Below, piece after piece: positions 50,057 through 63,480 of a stretch of 64,000 bases of DNA. Position 1 is the first letter of the stretch. Every line of letters starts with the position of its first letter. A model generated the notes under the pieces. It saw nothing but the letters and a program-made list of their open reading frames with translations. It was not told where the DNA came from and searched no databases. Origin of the DNA: Montifringilla adamsi (Eukaryota > Chordata > Aves > Passeriformes > Passeridae); contig JAGGNK010008892.1 of NCBI GenBank assembly GCA_017590115.1, positions 1,433,383-1,497,382 of the forward strand, written 5' to 3'. The position numbers and the translations under genes were made by a program.

Positions 50057-53000
50057 CAGCTTTTGGACCCAGGTGAAATGAGTTCTACTTCTATGACTAG
50101 TGTTTGTATTTTACAGGTTTATAATCGTATGTAGGTCCCGTTCATGTTTCTGGAATTCTCATTACCAGAATCTGTTAACACAATAAATGGTAATGAAAAA
50201 TAAAATTTTAAATATTTTGGCTTTGATTTTACTCTCTGGGAACCCAGTCACTTTCTCTTTTTACACCATTTTATATTTTCTCTTTATAGTTGTGTTTATT
50301 TCTGTCAAAAATGGATTCTAGAGTTCATTTTGAGCACACTGTGATAAGCGGACAGGGCTTACTGTTCCACAGCTTGAATTGATCCAAGATTTCATTATAA
50401 ACTTCCCTGGTAGTGGGGCACACCTAGGACCCAGCTTTTCTCTCCTATTTAATCCATGTTGCTCCTGACGACAGTAGAGCTCTGGAATTCTGTGTATGCA
50501 CCTATGCATGTTACAAGCAAACCCCGTTTGATTTTGCAATCTACTGTCCAGTGTACACATATGTAAAGCTGATGGGTTTTTTAGGAATAAAAGATAGAGA
50601 TCCTGTGGTGAATATGAGTGTGTATGGTTTACAATGGTGTTTTAGTTAAAAAAATATCATATTATTTGCTATCAAACTTAACACAATGCTAAATAATGAA
50701 TGTGTATGCTCAGTCAAGACATATTTTTCTAGATTGCCCAGAGAAAGCACGATGATATGCAAGAGACAGAAACTTACACTGCAGTTCTATGTTTGTTGTT
50801 ACAGGCAGTCATAGCCAGTTCAAAGCAAATAATGTCCTTTCCTTCATACCCTCCAGCCAGGACGTGTCTGTCTTTCCAGGAAAATAACACAATATTTTTT
50901 GCTATCTGATGAGGCAAAATCTCCTAGTAAGTAAATAGGAATTTGCTACACTACGTGATTATTTATTTTTATGTCCAAACACAATGATCCAGAACTAAAT
51001 TTTTAAGCTGTGTAAAATTGTTTACATGCAACAATTGCTAAATGAGAGCATTGGGAAGCTATAGATAACAACCTAGATTCCTCTGCTAGCAAAAGAGTCA
51101 GAGATTTCTTATTTACAGTTATGATCCATGTGTCTACATATACCACTGCAGAGTTTTTGATCTTTATGTATAAGTTGAGACTGTGAGGACTGGAAGCAGA
51201 CCCAGGTGTACATCACAAGCTGCAGAGTTGTGTGTCTGTGTCTGTACCATGCCATCCACCTGCAGCAACAGTGGGAGGGACAGTACAGGTGGAGATCATT
51301 TGTACATGGAAAAATGGATTTTTGGACAGTTTACAGTAAGCACTGCATTTAGAACAGAAATACAACCCGTGTTAAAGTTAAGCGAGATACTGTACTACAG
51401 AACAACTGTTACGAGCTCTTTCAGCAGGACGAGCTGTGCTGAGCTACAGGGGATAGATGTGGAGGCTGAATTGCCATGAGGTAGGCACAAATGTGAGAGC
51501 TGGCATGGAGTTTACAGAAAAGCCACTTGAGCACAAGCCCTGCTTCACATCCAGTGCTCTGTGGCACACTTGTGTTTGATGTCCTGCCCTGGAGCAGCTG
51601 CTGCATGTAGCAGGTATGTCCTGCCTTGCTTTCCTGAAGCCGAGGCTGTGATTTTTTGCCATGAACTAGCTAGTTCTCTCAAGGCTGAGATTGCCACCTG
51701 GACCTTAGTGAGGCAAACCAGCTCACACTGCTAGGAACAAAGCCAGTGAAAAAAACTAGTACCTTCTTAATTCTCCTAAGGTGGTGACACCCAGCTAATA
51801 CACTTAAAAGAAGGATTTAAGAGAACTGACAAGTGGCTGGCACTTGTCTAACCTATTACTTTTAAACACTACAGGATAATCTGTTTGATTGGAAAGCTTT
51901 AGTACTCACTTCCTAAGGAGCTCCCGGTGGCAATCAGTACAAAAGTAAAAACCACCCAAATTGTCTCCCTTGAGAGCCTGACATGAATGAGAAACATGCC
52001 CTGAAGTTTGCATGTGTGACACCACAGCAAGAAAGACTGAACAAGGTAAATATTCATGTTCAGTCTTATAGTTTCTTTCAGCAAGTTATTAATTCCCTTT
52101 AACAAAAAGCTGAGTTCAGATGTAAAAACCTAAAGCGGAATCTGTTTTTAAAATGCTACTGAAATCTGAGTGAAGCTTCCATTCAACTGCAGCAAGACAG
52201 GCAGGCTTATGATATCAGAAATAGATTCTTTCTGCTTCCCAAACAAATCTGGAATACAATTCTTAGGGTGTTGTTAAAATGAGAGTTTGGAGGAAAGATA
52301 ATGATGTACACTAGATCAATCTCAGCCTCTAGAGCAGACATTTCTAATTTCCATGAAATTAAGTTATGGAAGGCTAAAATGTTGCTTGAATGATGAATAA
52401 TACATGCTTCAAATATCCTGCATGCATGTTCCATCACATGAGCCAAATGCTGTGGAGATTTCAAATTAAAATTATCATCCTGGTTTTTCTCTCTACACTT
52501 CATCTTCAATAGAAATTAATTAGTTTTACCTTGCTTGCCCTTTTGCTAAGAGCTTTGAATGCTATGAATAGAGTTCCATGCTTAATGTTTGGATGTAAAC
52601 TATTACGGTGATTGAGAATGTACTTCCAAATTTTTTAGAGTAACTCTTATGGTATGCTAGCAAGATACTAAAGTATTAATTAACTAGATTAAACATTGCC
52701 CATTATTTAGGAGCTTGTATAACAGATTTTTTCATCTAGGATCAAGTTTAAAATTCTCGGTATCCATGACAAACCCAAATATTTTCTGTCCATCCTTTGC
52801 ATCCTCTCTAATGCTACTACTGAAACATTTGTAATGATAACATCACCAACTCCAAACTCTGAATGGAAATACATGAAAGAAGAATTTGCAGTGCCTAAAA
52901 TAGGGTATGTTTGCTAGAGACAATCTTCTTTGAGAAATATGACTTTTAGCATCTGGTGATGTGACTTTTTTCAGCCATGTAGGTGTCTGCAGATAGAAAG

Positions 53001-54008
53001 TGTTTTACTTTTATGTCCATAATTGTGGATCTGGAGCCACACATTTCCTTTATGTACACAAAATGAAAGGGCCTCCTCTTTCTATCTCAATCACCACTTA
53101 TGTCTCTGGTCATATTAAAACTACAAATAAAATCAATCATGCTCCTGATGAGAGGAAATGTGGTGGTGATAATTACATCTTCATTGAATTTCTGTTCCTG
53201 TTCTAGAGAGGACAGAAATTGAGTGACAACCTAAATGCATTGTAACAATGCACTGAGAAAATAAGTGCAGCTGACATGTCACCCACAACAAATGTACTGT
53301 GCTCAACTTAATGGATAGGATTTAAACACTCCTAGCATATTAGATAGAGCTTGTCACAATTTCTTTCCATGATAGCTGGCTTAGGCTTACAACACAGTCA
53401 TACGGTACCTGCTGGACACAAATACATGTTGGAAAGGTGTGTCAGATACTCACACCCCTAAAATCTGTTAATGTAGACAGATTTCAGAATTATCTCATCT
53501 GAAATATCTATCACCCTTTTGGGAAGATATTAATTTTAATATATATAAGATGTCTGCCTTTCCCTTTAAGCAGAGTGTATTGCAGTGAAAACATATCATA
53601 CACCTGTCTTGGACAGCCTTGCTGCACATTGCTTTAAAATAAAAGTGGATGTGAACTTAAAGCTGCTTTAGTGTGACAATGCAAAAGTAAGAAGAAACAT
53701 AAAATGAAAAAGCAAAGAGAAACATTTCACTCCCTTAATGATCACAGGTTAATGATAAGGAAGATTCCAGTTACTGTGGATTTCCTCCTAGGTTTCAGTT
53801 TTATGGCTGAATTTTCACCTTTACCTTTCTTTCTCCCTTATCCTTTTTTACCTTTACCACAGTCTTGGCATTAGTCCAGGGGTCCTGTTTTCCTTCTCTC
53901 TGTTTGGACATTTCTTTCTCCTCAATGACTGACACACATTTCAAATCTTTACATCTTTCCTTCTCTGTAGAGAAGTTAATAAATTTACATTTTCTTGGAT
54001 GGACAGAG
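50055..54008. other. Unique AT-rich non-coding DNA
   Basis: No gene or repeat family is recognised. Frames at 50318-50560, 51183-51662 and 52207-52509 lack domains and overlap on opposite strands. Nothing else stands out. Confidence 0.55.
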
Positions 54009-54185
54009 ATGGCAGCTAGCTCTGTAGGAGAAAGACTGAGAATCTGTGATTTGATTCGCTGTGGACAGAAGCTACAAGAGGTGAGACAGGAGGAAATGAG
54101 TGTTGCAGAATCTGAGAGAAAAAGATGTGAAAGATATGAAGAAAAGAGGACTCAGGGAAGAGAGTGGTATCCTTCATCACCATGA
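54009..54185 (+). CDS. Possible small open frame, unidentified
   Basis: An ATG in good context (gagatgg, 54009) opens a 58-codon frame ending at TGA 54183-54185, with AATAAA at 54262-54267. The peptide begins MAASSVGERLRICDLIRCG and then is rich in Glu and Arg (SERKRCERYEEKRTQGRE). A strong donor-like agaggtgaga occurs inside the frame near 54080, so it could instead be a short exon. The frame can be read upstream of this ATG too (track start 53865). Purine-rich DNA lacks stops by composition, so this may be chance. No family is recognised. Confidence 0.12.
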   Translation: MAASSVGERLRICDLIRCGQKLQEVRQEEMSVAESERKRCERYEEKRTQGREWYPSSP

Positions 54186-55204
54186 CTCAGGAGACACCTA
54201 AGCTGATACTGACCTTTCCAAGTATGTCAGGAAGAAGATAATTTAATAACTGAGGGGTTGCAATAAAACTTTTGCTTTGTATGCACTGGCCTTAAGTGTT
54301 TGTGTACTTAGCACCTTTAACTTTTAACAGCAAAGGATTGTCCCTACTACTCTACACAAAAGCAAACAGGCTTTTGGACTCAGGCATTAGATCTATTTCA
54401 AAGGTTTCATTTAAAGACTGACTGAAAGCTGACTTATATTTTCTGGCACATTGCTTAGTCGGAGTGTCTCTAATTTCTCTGTCTGTCCATACACTGCATA
54501 CCAAAACACTACACATATGATATAGTATATCCAGGCAGTTTAGAAGGAAATAGTTAATTTTCTAGGCCCTTATCTGGATTTGTCTTCAATGTTTCACTCT
54601 GTTCTCACCAGTCTTGTGATCACTGTACAGCTGAAATATATGTGACTGTTTTTGCTACACAAACAGTAAACATTAACTGCAGTAGATTGAAACATATAAA
54701 ACAGGCATAAAATGCATCAGCACTTTCTCCCTGCTGAATTCTTAGTGCTGCCAAAAGTAGAAAACGAGAAGTGTCACCGCTACTAGCTGTCATCCCCTGG
54801 CTGTAGTGAGCAATACTGACATTTTTCTGGATGCCAGTTCTATTTTCCTGTATTCCTGCACAGTATATATTTCCTATATATTCCTATATAGTAAGGAAAA
54901 TGTACAGCTACACAGTCTGAGGAAAAAACGCATGTTCAATGGGAGGTGAACTACTCCCTGTCTCTTCTGCAGCTACTTCAAGCATGATAGCTCTTATGTA
55001 TAAGCATCTCATTTACTTTCTGAAAGTGACACCCAGCAATGATAGCTTCGATCAGTCTCCTGCAATGACAAGAGAGAGCACCAGCAAACTGGGTTTAGCA
55101 GATTTTTCTGTTATGATGCAGACCATACATACTGGCAACACACTGAAATGTTTAAAAGGGCAAAAAAATTCACTAACTTAATCTACATTTGTTTGTTTAT
55201 TTTA
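54186..55204. other. Unique AT-rich non-coding DNA
   Basis: I see no gene or repeat family, apart from short tatata words at about 54865-54895. A frame at 54939-55181 has no domain. Confidence 0.55.
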
Positions 55205-55305
55205 AACATGAAGGAAATGAGTTTCTGAGTGTAGGTGTAAGCCAGTATCATTATTTACTTCAGTAGAACGGTAGTCAGTTGCAGAGTCAAAATCAGAGGC
55301 TACTC
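55205..55305 (-). mobile_element. Doubtful MIR-like SINE relic
   Basis: gaaggaaatgagtttctgag, and further on ggtagtcagttgcagagtca and aaatcagaggct, resemble in order the reverse of a MIR 3' half (tgaggaaactgagg...agtggcagagtcaggatt). The middle does not match well. Confidence 0.22.
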
Positions 55306-56337
55306 CTGGAAAGATGTTTATGCATCTGGTTCCCATTACAGTGCAAAAAAAAAGATGTGTCAGTGTCCTTAAATCTGTTTTTTAGGCTTTAAAAACTGAA
55401 GAGGCAGGGCCTTTCTGAGGTATTTTTACTTTCATGACATGGATCCTGTACAAAGCAATGGAAAAAGCAAACATTTTGAAAATCAATATTGCAAACTGCA
55501 AATACGTTAGCTTTAAGTGTTTTCATGCAACGTAGAGATTTTTTAGGACAGTGATCTATTTTATTTTTTGTCCTTAAATGAAAAAATGCCAACATCTGTC
55601 AGGCTTAAAACAAATTAATTTTTATTATCAATTCCATAACAAACACTTTTAGCAGTCCTTTTCATTATCTTGCCTACAGTCTTTGAAGGTCACCTGGAGA
55701 GGAGATGATCTGGAGTTATACATGCACACACACGTGCACTTTGCCTATCAAACAGGCCTCCCTACTCTGGGTACTGGTATAGAGGTCATTAATGGTCTAA
55801 ATCTTTGTGCCACATCAAAAAGTACTTTAATTCCTCTGTACTTGGGATAAATTACTGCTCCTTTCTCAACCCTGCACAATAAGTGACACCAGTAATTCAG
55901 GGTCTGATTTGCTTGCCGACTTCTTTCCCTTTCCAACCCCACAAAACAGCCTTTGGATTTTCCAGCTTCATGCTTCATTTACATGAGAAACCAACATTTT
56001 AGAAAGCAATTGGAAAAAGTGTATTTAAAAATAATCCAACAGGGCAGACAGTCTCATTAGAGTTGCTCCAGGCTGTGCCATAATGGCCTGGAAATCACTT
56101 ATACACAACTCTAACTCTGCTTGAGGAGGAACTAATCTAAAACACATTTTATTTGGTTTTAAATGCAGCTTTCTTAGTGAAAGTCAGTTTGGGCTGTCAA
56201 AGAAACAATTGTAAATTCTTTCAAGTTCCTAGCAATCATTATTACTTACTGTTTCTCTTTCTCTTTTTTTTTGTAGCTTGTTACATGGCCTAAAGCACTC
56301 AGAACAGCTTTCAAAAGTCATGGATGAAGACTGATGA
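55306..56337. other. Unique AT-rich non-coding DNA
   Basis: No gene or recognised repeat is visible. Minus-strand frames at 55389-55595 and 55748-55978 have no domain. Confidence 0.55.
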
Positions 56338-56440
56338 GTATATTATCATCTAGAAATGTGGAATTGAGGTTAAGGGACTTGCCGAGGAAAGCATTGCAAG
56401 TAGTAGATCTGAAAGTGAAACTGAGATCCTTGGATACTTG
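56338..56440 (-). mobile_element. MIR-type SINE relic
   Basis: gaattgaggttaagggactt, gccgaggaaagcattgcaag, tagtagatctgaaagtgaaa, ctgagatcc follows the reverse complement of the MIR 3' region ('gaggttaagtgacttgcccaaggtcacacagctagtaagtggcagagctgggat...'). The order and spacing hold over about 90 bases. MIR elements are very old in amniotes, so it predates the CR1 copy that starts about 140 bases downstream. Confidence 0.6.
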
Positions 56441-56582
56441 TTCTGTTTTAATCTGTCCTAAATTACAGTGATATTTTCAAGGATATGCATTATAACTCCA
56501 TTTAACAGCATGTTGATGTAATAAGACAATTTCTAAATGCCCTCAACTAAGTGGCAGATTTTGCTGTGAGTTCATGATGATT

Positions 56583-57041
56583 TTGGAGTGGGTCCGGGAG
56601 AGGTCTACAAAGATGATTAAGGGACTGGAACATCTCACTCACGAGGACAGGCTGAAAGAGTTGGGCCTGTTCAGCCTCAAGAGGAGGTAACTGAGAGGGA
56701 ACCTAGCCAATGTATACATGTGCCTGAAGGGAAGGTGCCAAGAGCATGGATTCAGGTTCTTCTCCATGACACCAAGCAATAGGACAAGAGATAATGGACA
56801 GAAATTAATGCACAGAAAGTTCCATCTGAATATGAAGAAGGATTTCTTTATTATGACTGAGCACTGTAACAGATTGCCCAGAGAGACTTTGGAGTCTCTC
56901 TCACTGAAGATATTCAAGAACTGTTTGGAATACACAACCCTGTGCCATGTGCTCTGGATGAACCTCCCTGAGCAGGGAGGTTGAATCAGATGATTCGTGT
57001 GCTCCCTTCCAACCTTACCCAGTCTGTGATTCTGTGATTCT
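56583..57041 (+). mobile_element. CR1 LINE 3' fragment, about 460 bp
   Basis: The CR1 order is clear: ttggagtgggtccgggagag, acaaagatgattaagggact, gaggacaggctgaaagagtt, gttcagcctcaagaggagg, then ataggacaagagataatgg, tgaatatgaagaaggatttc, agattgcccagagagac, ctgagcagggaggttgaatc, cccttccaacc, and the terminal tandem octamer tctgtgat tctgtgat tct. CR1 moves by reverse transcription and is usually 5'-truncated, as here. Only the 3' end of ORF2 and the 3' UTR are represented. Frames inside (56718-56984) are relics and make no protein. Confidence 0.92.
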
Positions 57042-60000
57042 CACATGGGGAAGGGTTCATTACATCTAGTTTTATCCTCTTCAAAACTACATGCTTTATC
57101 CAAGCTGGCTGTCCAAGATCCCTGTCTGCTCAGTGAAGAGAAGCAGGCATTTCCAGGCAGTGGCTCACCCCAGTCTAGGAAGAACATCCATGCTGATGTG
57201 CCAGCTCACACCCTGGAGTGCCCACCCTGACTGCAGTCCAGACTTGCACACTGGAGTCCTGAGGGCGTTCCAGTCCCAAATACAAATTTGCTGTAGACAT
57301 TGCTTCAGTTCTTTCTAATGCTCTTCCCTTTCCATGGAGGCAAGCTGCTGCTCAGCACTTTGGGAAAAAGCTGCTAGATTACAAACACAATTCAAATTTC
57401 TGGAAGAAAGAAAGCCTTCAGCTATGTGTGATTAACACTCAAAATTAATTTCATCATTTTAAGAATTAGAGATGGTACAACGCAAATGAGTGCCTCCAAA
57501 TGAGAACTAAAGAAAATTCCCAAAGATATAGTGGAACCAACTGCTGTAGTAAGGAAAGTGTCATGTCCGGTTTTCATAAATCTGAGGAGATAAAAATATT
57601 TTTCAGGTTATGAAGCATGGTTGGATGAAATTATAATGATACATAAAGTCAATAGTATCTTCCACATTGCAGTGGAACAAGACGAAGTTTTTCAGAAAGT
57701 AAGTACACAGCAGAAAAAACATAGAGTGAGATTTTTTTGCCTGGAGAGAGTTTCTGATCCTAAGAAATTTTTTCTGAAGGCTTATGAGAACATGTATTTA
57801 CCCACAGTATATCAGCCTTCCCATCAATGTGCCTAATATTTGTTTTTTCTTTACCATTATCTTTTCATATGTTATATTCTTCATATACTACAATGGCTTC
57901 TCAAATTTATACTTCAAGATTCAATTTTATTAATTAAACCTAAAGGTTTTTGAACTTTCTTAAAAAATAACTTGAAATGTTTAGTATCTAGGAAATTAAT
58001 CTTAAGGAAAAAGCTCTCAAGAGGGAGATCATTATTATGTTTTTATGGCTTTCCACTTACACTTGGACCTGCTGCACCTGTGATCCATACAGAAATGGAG
58101 AGTTGTCTAATTTCTTTTGAAACTGACATGAGGCATTTTAATATATTTTAAGGTCTGGACCTCTAATACTATGCAGTATCTGCAGGCTGTTGTTTGCTAA
58201 AGGCAACCCAACGTTTTTCCTTATAATTTTCTCTGGCTTCAGTGTGCTGTGCTACAAGGGCTTCAGCAGTTTGCCATGCAGAATTCCTAAGGCACCGACG
58301 CTTTCACTTCTTGTTGAAGCTCTGCATTGAATTACTGACCAAGGAAACGTGTTCTCTCTAGTGGAAACTCTAGGCAGACAGAAGTAGTAGTACCTGATAG
58401 TGGATGTTGCTGAAACAGATCTGTAAAGCAGAAGAGTACCCAAGAAGGGGAGAATGAATAATGCTGCCACAAGCCTAGGGAATCTACATTTCTTGTTAAA
58501 ACACCAGACTGCTGGCAGCTAGCCTGCATATTATAGCCAGCTGGTTGGCAGCCACAGGCATAATCTCATTTCACAATAAATTTGAACATTTTGAAGTTTT
58601 CTGTTTAACTCAAGTCATTAAATCATCTTTTTTTATGAGCAAAATAGACACCTTCCAGGTCTCCTGGTTTGAAATTACATTAGCTTAGGGTTTTCTCATT
58701 TAATTGCAACTTTCACATTAAAATATAAGGGCTGAGAGTCTGGCTTTTGTATTTGTGCATGATTTAATTTTAGTTACTACCAAAACACATCACTTCAGAC
58801 ATATCTGGCAAAAACAGGTGTTTTGCTGTGGAAACAGATATCAACTCAAATTTTTCAGACTGTAATGGATATTTAAGATGGGGGGACAGTGTAATTTTAT
58901 TTGCTGATGAGGATATTTTGTGCTGGTCAGAGCAAGACAAGGACTGTAAGCTGCCACAAAAGATGTCATTGTTTAAACCATATTTTAGTTGTCATGAGCT
59001 GATTGTATATCTCCCACAGAGCCCTTCAAGATGATTATAAATATGGCAGCCTGAGCCCTGATTTGCCTTCCTCATTGTCTTCACAGGCTCTTCTCTCTCT
59101 CCTCCTCCTTTTGCTCACCATCAGCTCCTCAGTAGTTTCCTGAATGTGAGGGGCCGCCTCCAGCTATGCAGAGTTTGGTTAAATAACAAAGACACTCCAC
59201 TGTATCTAATTCACCTGATAAATGTCACAGTGCTCTGTTCAGAAAAAGAAGTGAGCACTGCAGCTTTGAATTCTGTTTCTGGAGGCCTGTGTTTTACATA
59301 GCATGTATCATTATCCTATTTATCCCAGCCTATGGTTTTGCTCTCCTGGGTTACAAATACATGTGTACCACTACATGTGACTGAAGTATCTGAAGACTTT
59401 TGCTTTACCACTATTACTTAGACTGTAAAGTTGTGATTTGTGGCTGTTGCCTTCTTAAGCATGGCCAGCTCATATAAGAAAAGCTATTTGCTGGTACATA
59501 CTGTGCACTATTGGTGTCATGCACAGTTAGACTGCCCTGTAAAGTATGCAGCATTTCTTTTCCACTTTTTGGTTGTTAGGCCAACAAAGATACACATAAG
59601 GTATTGCACGTGTTCTCACTATCACTTCTTTTGATGCAGCCATCCCTGAGAATAACATTTGTCCTGGAAAAAGTAGGAAGAAATTAAATGTCGTGGAACA
59701 AACAAATTACCAGATAATGCAGAACACTTTTGCAAAACTGAGTGTTACATTTAGCAGTGTCACTTCATTGTGTTTTAAGAAGCCTGACTGCTTCTGGAAG
59801 ATGATGTTACCATAAGGCCCAAGTGCTGCCCCCTCCCATCCATGCTCTCACTATTTGTGTACAGAAATTGGGACTCCTCACGAGCTTAGCCCAGTCTCAG
59901 GTTTATAACTAAGCTCCTTTTTCTTCCTTTCTTCCCCATGGGGGGCTGCAGCGTATGACCAGGGCAGGTGTGTGACTGTGATGGACAGGCAGGTGTTTGG

Positions 60001-62858
60001 AGGAAAGGGTGCAGAGGCTGTGGCTGTGCGAGTGTCAATACAGAAGCTCTTGTCCCAGCAGGGGGTAGGAGGTATCCTAAACAATCAGGTTTGGGAGCTG
60101 AGGAGTAGAAGCAGCAAAAATTCTGAGCAATGCTGGCAACAAATAGCTCCTCCCAGGGGAAAACCCCAAACATTTCACAGAGTCCTTCCTTGAATCTCCC
60201 TGCTCCAAAGTAAGACAGGACAAAACCAGTTTTCCCATTTCAAAAGGGTGTGAAGTTACAAGGTTTTCACCCTTTGTGCTAAAATGGACTGTGAAGCCCT
60301 AATTGTCACAGTTAATTAGTACCAGAGGGTACCGACTTGAGATTTTGAGAAGTTTGCACTACTTTTGATCTTATGTAATCTCTCCTTCCTTTTCTTGAGA
60401 CGGGAAAAATACAATTCCAAAACAGATTTCATCTTACATGAGGGACAGAAACTTTGTTCTGAGAATGTCCATGTGTGTTGTTTTGACCACACAAACACTT
60501 TTCCTCAAACTTCATTAAATTGGAAGTTCTGTTATTATTTCTGTCACAAGAAGTTTGAATCTTTACCCATTGTGGTTTACGTTGTCTAAATATCTTTTTC
60601 ACTGATAAACTCCTTGCTTATATGTTTGTTTTGTTAGTCTAATTTCTTCCTTGACAATTCTTCATTAGTGATCTTATTTTTCTTGTCTATTTTTTTCTGC
60701 CCACTTTTGTCCTCTTAGTCACTGGGTCTTCGAATTCTAAAAAAGTCTACAAATATTTTGAAATTGTGATGCTGCCTCAGTGCAGCTTACTTTACATTAA
60801 AAGGTTAGAATATTGTCTTCAGGAAAGCAGATTAAGAGTAAAAAAAACCCCAGTTATAATTCTACAAAACTATTGCATTGGAACAAACATTTTTAAGGAA
60901 AAAAAAAGTTTTAAAATACCCAAGTCTTTTCAGTTTGCCTTTTAACACTAGAATATAAAACTTAGCCTGTGTGTACTTACCCTATATTAGGATAGAACAA
61001 CATTTTGACACATTTCTCATAAATTTGCATGTGTGGTATAATCACACAATATATTAATTATACTGACATTATACTGAGTATTGTTTTTACATTAGTTTAC
61101 TTTGCAGCACTGATTTTATAGCACCATAAATACCAGTGAGATTGGAGGAAACAATAACCACACTATTTTTGCTATGGGCTGTCTAATTGCTTTTGTTTAG
61201 TATTTATTTAATTAGATTTTTCCTCTAAAATACATGGGGTTTATGATACAGGTGGCGGTCATTGTCTTCCTTAGAAATATTTTATTAGTAAACAGATCCG
61301 GAACTTTTAATTTTTTTTTTTCAATAAAGCTGGATCAGTCATGAAAAATGGACAGGGGGAACTGAAATTGATGTCAAGCTTCTTTTCAAAATATATTTTT
61401 GTTCAAAAGTAATACTTGTTTTATAACAGTAGGGTAAGAGGTTCAAAGCAATACATAGTGGCAATCATAGCAAAATCACTTAAATCCACAGAGAGGACAC
61501 AAGATAATGGAGCAAGTAATACCAATGGCCCAGTTTGAAGCCTGTTAATATGTTCTTGCCATTGCATCCAGTGAGCTTGGAATCAGAAATGCATTTCTTT
61601 TGCCATCTCTTCACATTTTAAAACATGGTATTTTGCTGTGAAAGACATAATCACCAAAAATAGATGGGGAATTTTCACAAGAGTTCAGTGGTGGAAGTCT
61701 GGAGCGATTTCATTGGGAACAAATGCTGACGTCTGAACTGGAGCCTGTACAGACAGCCCATCATACAGAAGTGGCAGGCAGGATACACATTTAAGTCAAT
61801 GCAGAGTTTGGCTAATAACTGGTGGTTCCATAGTCTCAAATCCCACACCTGCTTTCTGGACTTTGACCTCTTAACTACACAAGGTGCAACTGGAGTCACT
61901 AAATTTGGAAAAGGGTCATGATTAATGCAGGGAGACAGCACAATGTCCAAGAGTTAGCTTGAACATTATCTATACATGTTGACTATGTGTACACAGTGGT
62001 GGTTTAGAATGCCCAGAGATTCATCAACCAGCAACATTCAGTCATGGGGGAAAATATTTTGCATTCAAAAAAAACTTAGCTAATAACATGGCTTTGTTTA
62101 CCCCACAGCGTATTACTGAGTTTCTTGACATTTTCTCCCTCATGTTTTAACCTTGCCTTCATCTTTAATTTCAACAAGAAGGAAAGCCCATGCTTCACTG
62201 CAGAATAGAAAATAAGATGAAATGCAGATTAGCATAAAGCTATTTCTCTTTGCTCCTTTCCTTTTCATCCTCCATGGTTTTAAACCGCAAATAGTCCCCA
62301 AATGTTTTAAATATATTTAAATAAAATTGTCTGTATCAGACTACTTACCAGCTGAGCATGCATTCGCCTCATGCATTCATCAAACTTACCATTTTACCAC
62401 CTCCTCTTTAATAACATTTACCTGCCAGATGGACAACATCACAGATGTAAGGTAGTGAATAGAGGAAAAAAAAGATTTCTCTGAGGGCAGAGTCTTATTT
62501 GTAATTATTAAAACTAATATGTCACCCTCTTGGGTAAAACCTGTTAGACACACACCTATTATGACAGAGCTCACTGAAACCTTCCTAACAACGGTGTGTG
62601 TTTTTGTTGTGGAGCCAACTGAATCCTTAGCTTGTGCTTTTCTATATGCTGGGCCCACACAGCATTCATCCCTCCCACTGTCAGGGCTTTATTGCACAAC
62701 CCCAGCACCCTGTATTCTACCTGTTTTCCTCTATATCATCTCTTCTACAGCCTTTATCACCACACTATTTGAGTACCATTCACCAGTGCATTAAGCATTG
62801 TACCTGCCATCTGTCATATGTTTGTCCTCTGATCCTCTCTGTAGGGAGTGTAATGTGC
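57042..62858. other. Unique AT-rich non-coding DNA
   Basis: No gene or repeat family is recognised in 5.8 kb. At 60055-60068 ccagcagggggtag matches the CTCF core at 13 of 14 positions, with T for the C of GGC. Frames at 59878-60193 overlap on both strands in a GC-richer patch. Nothing else stands out. Confidence 0.55.
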
Positions 62859-63480
62859 TCAGTAAGGTGCCCTGTTTTGATAGGATTTTTGTTGGAATAG
62901 ATTTTTTACGAGTGTGTAAAAATAGACAAAAACCTGCCTTGACCTTAGAGTAGATAAGGAAGTCAGTGATGCACTCAGTTTCCAGATCATGGGGAATTTA
63001 TCCCACAGAACAGACCAGCTCCTGAGACAGCAGTGTTTTCCTGAGAGGAAACCTTGCACTTGTGGGAGGTGCTGTTGGGCTTTTCCAAATCTCAGTAGAT
63101 GTTTTATATAACCTGGGTCCAGAGCAAAAGGCGCTTCAAAGAAAAGATTCAGGACCTTGAATTTGATTTGGATGCTTTCAAAATCCTCCAGCAGAGCTTT
63201 GCAGCGCTCCTGGTAACTTTTGTTCCTGAAGAGACAGTTCTTATTCTTGGCCCTTTCTTCCATTCCAGATTGGTGCTACAGCTGAGTTTGCCAATCTGTC
63301 AGGACACATTTTAAGGCTTCCTCCACAGCAAAAGCATTGCTTTTGTCTGCAGGCTATAAGCCAGGCCTTCCAGGGAACGCATCACATACTGCTTTCATTC
63401 CTCTTTGGAAGCCTCCTCCAACAGTTTTTAAAAACTTGTCTCAGGTCTTGCCCATCTTCCTCTTGGCCATCTTTGTTTCC
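62859..63480 (-). pseudogene. Possible decayed gene fragment, unidentified
   Basis: On the minus strand a 134-codon frame (63263-62859) starts MEERAKNKNCLFRNKSYQER and continues CKALLEDFESIQIKFKVLNL. The same frame extends upstream to about 63480 with three stops, through FAVEEALKCVLTDWQTQL and KTVGGGFQRGMKAVCDAF. The block is GC-richer than its flanks. In-frame stops and no visible splice sites suggest a decayed retrocopy or exon relic. I do not recognise the family, and the plus strand is also open at 63099-63314, which lowers the weight of the frame. Confidence 0.2.
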
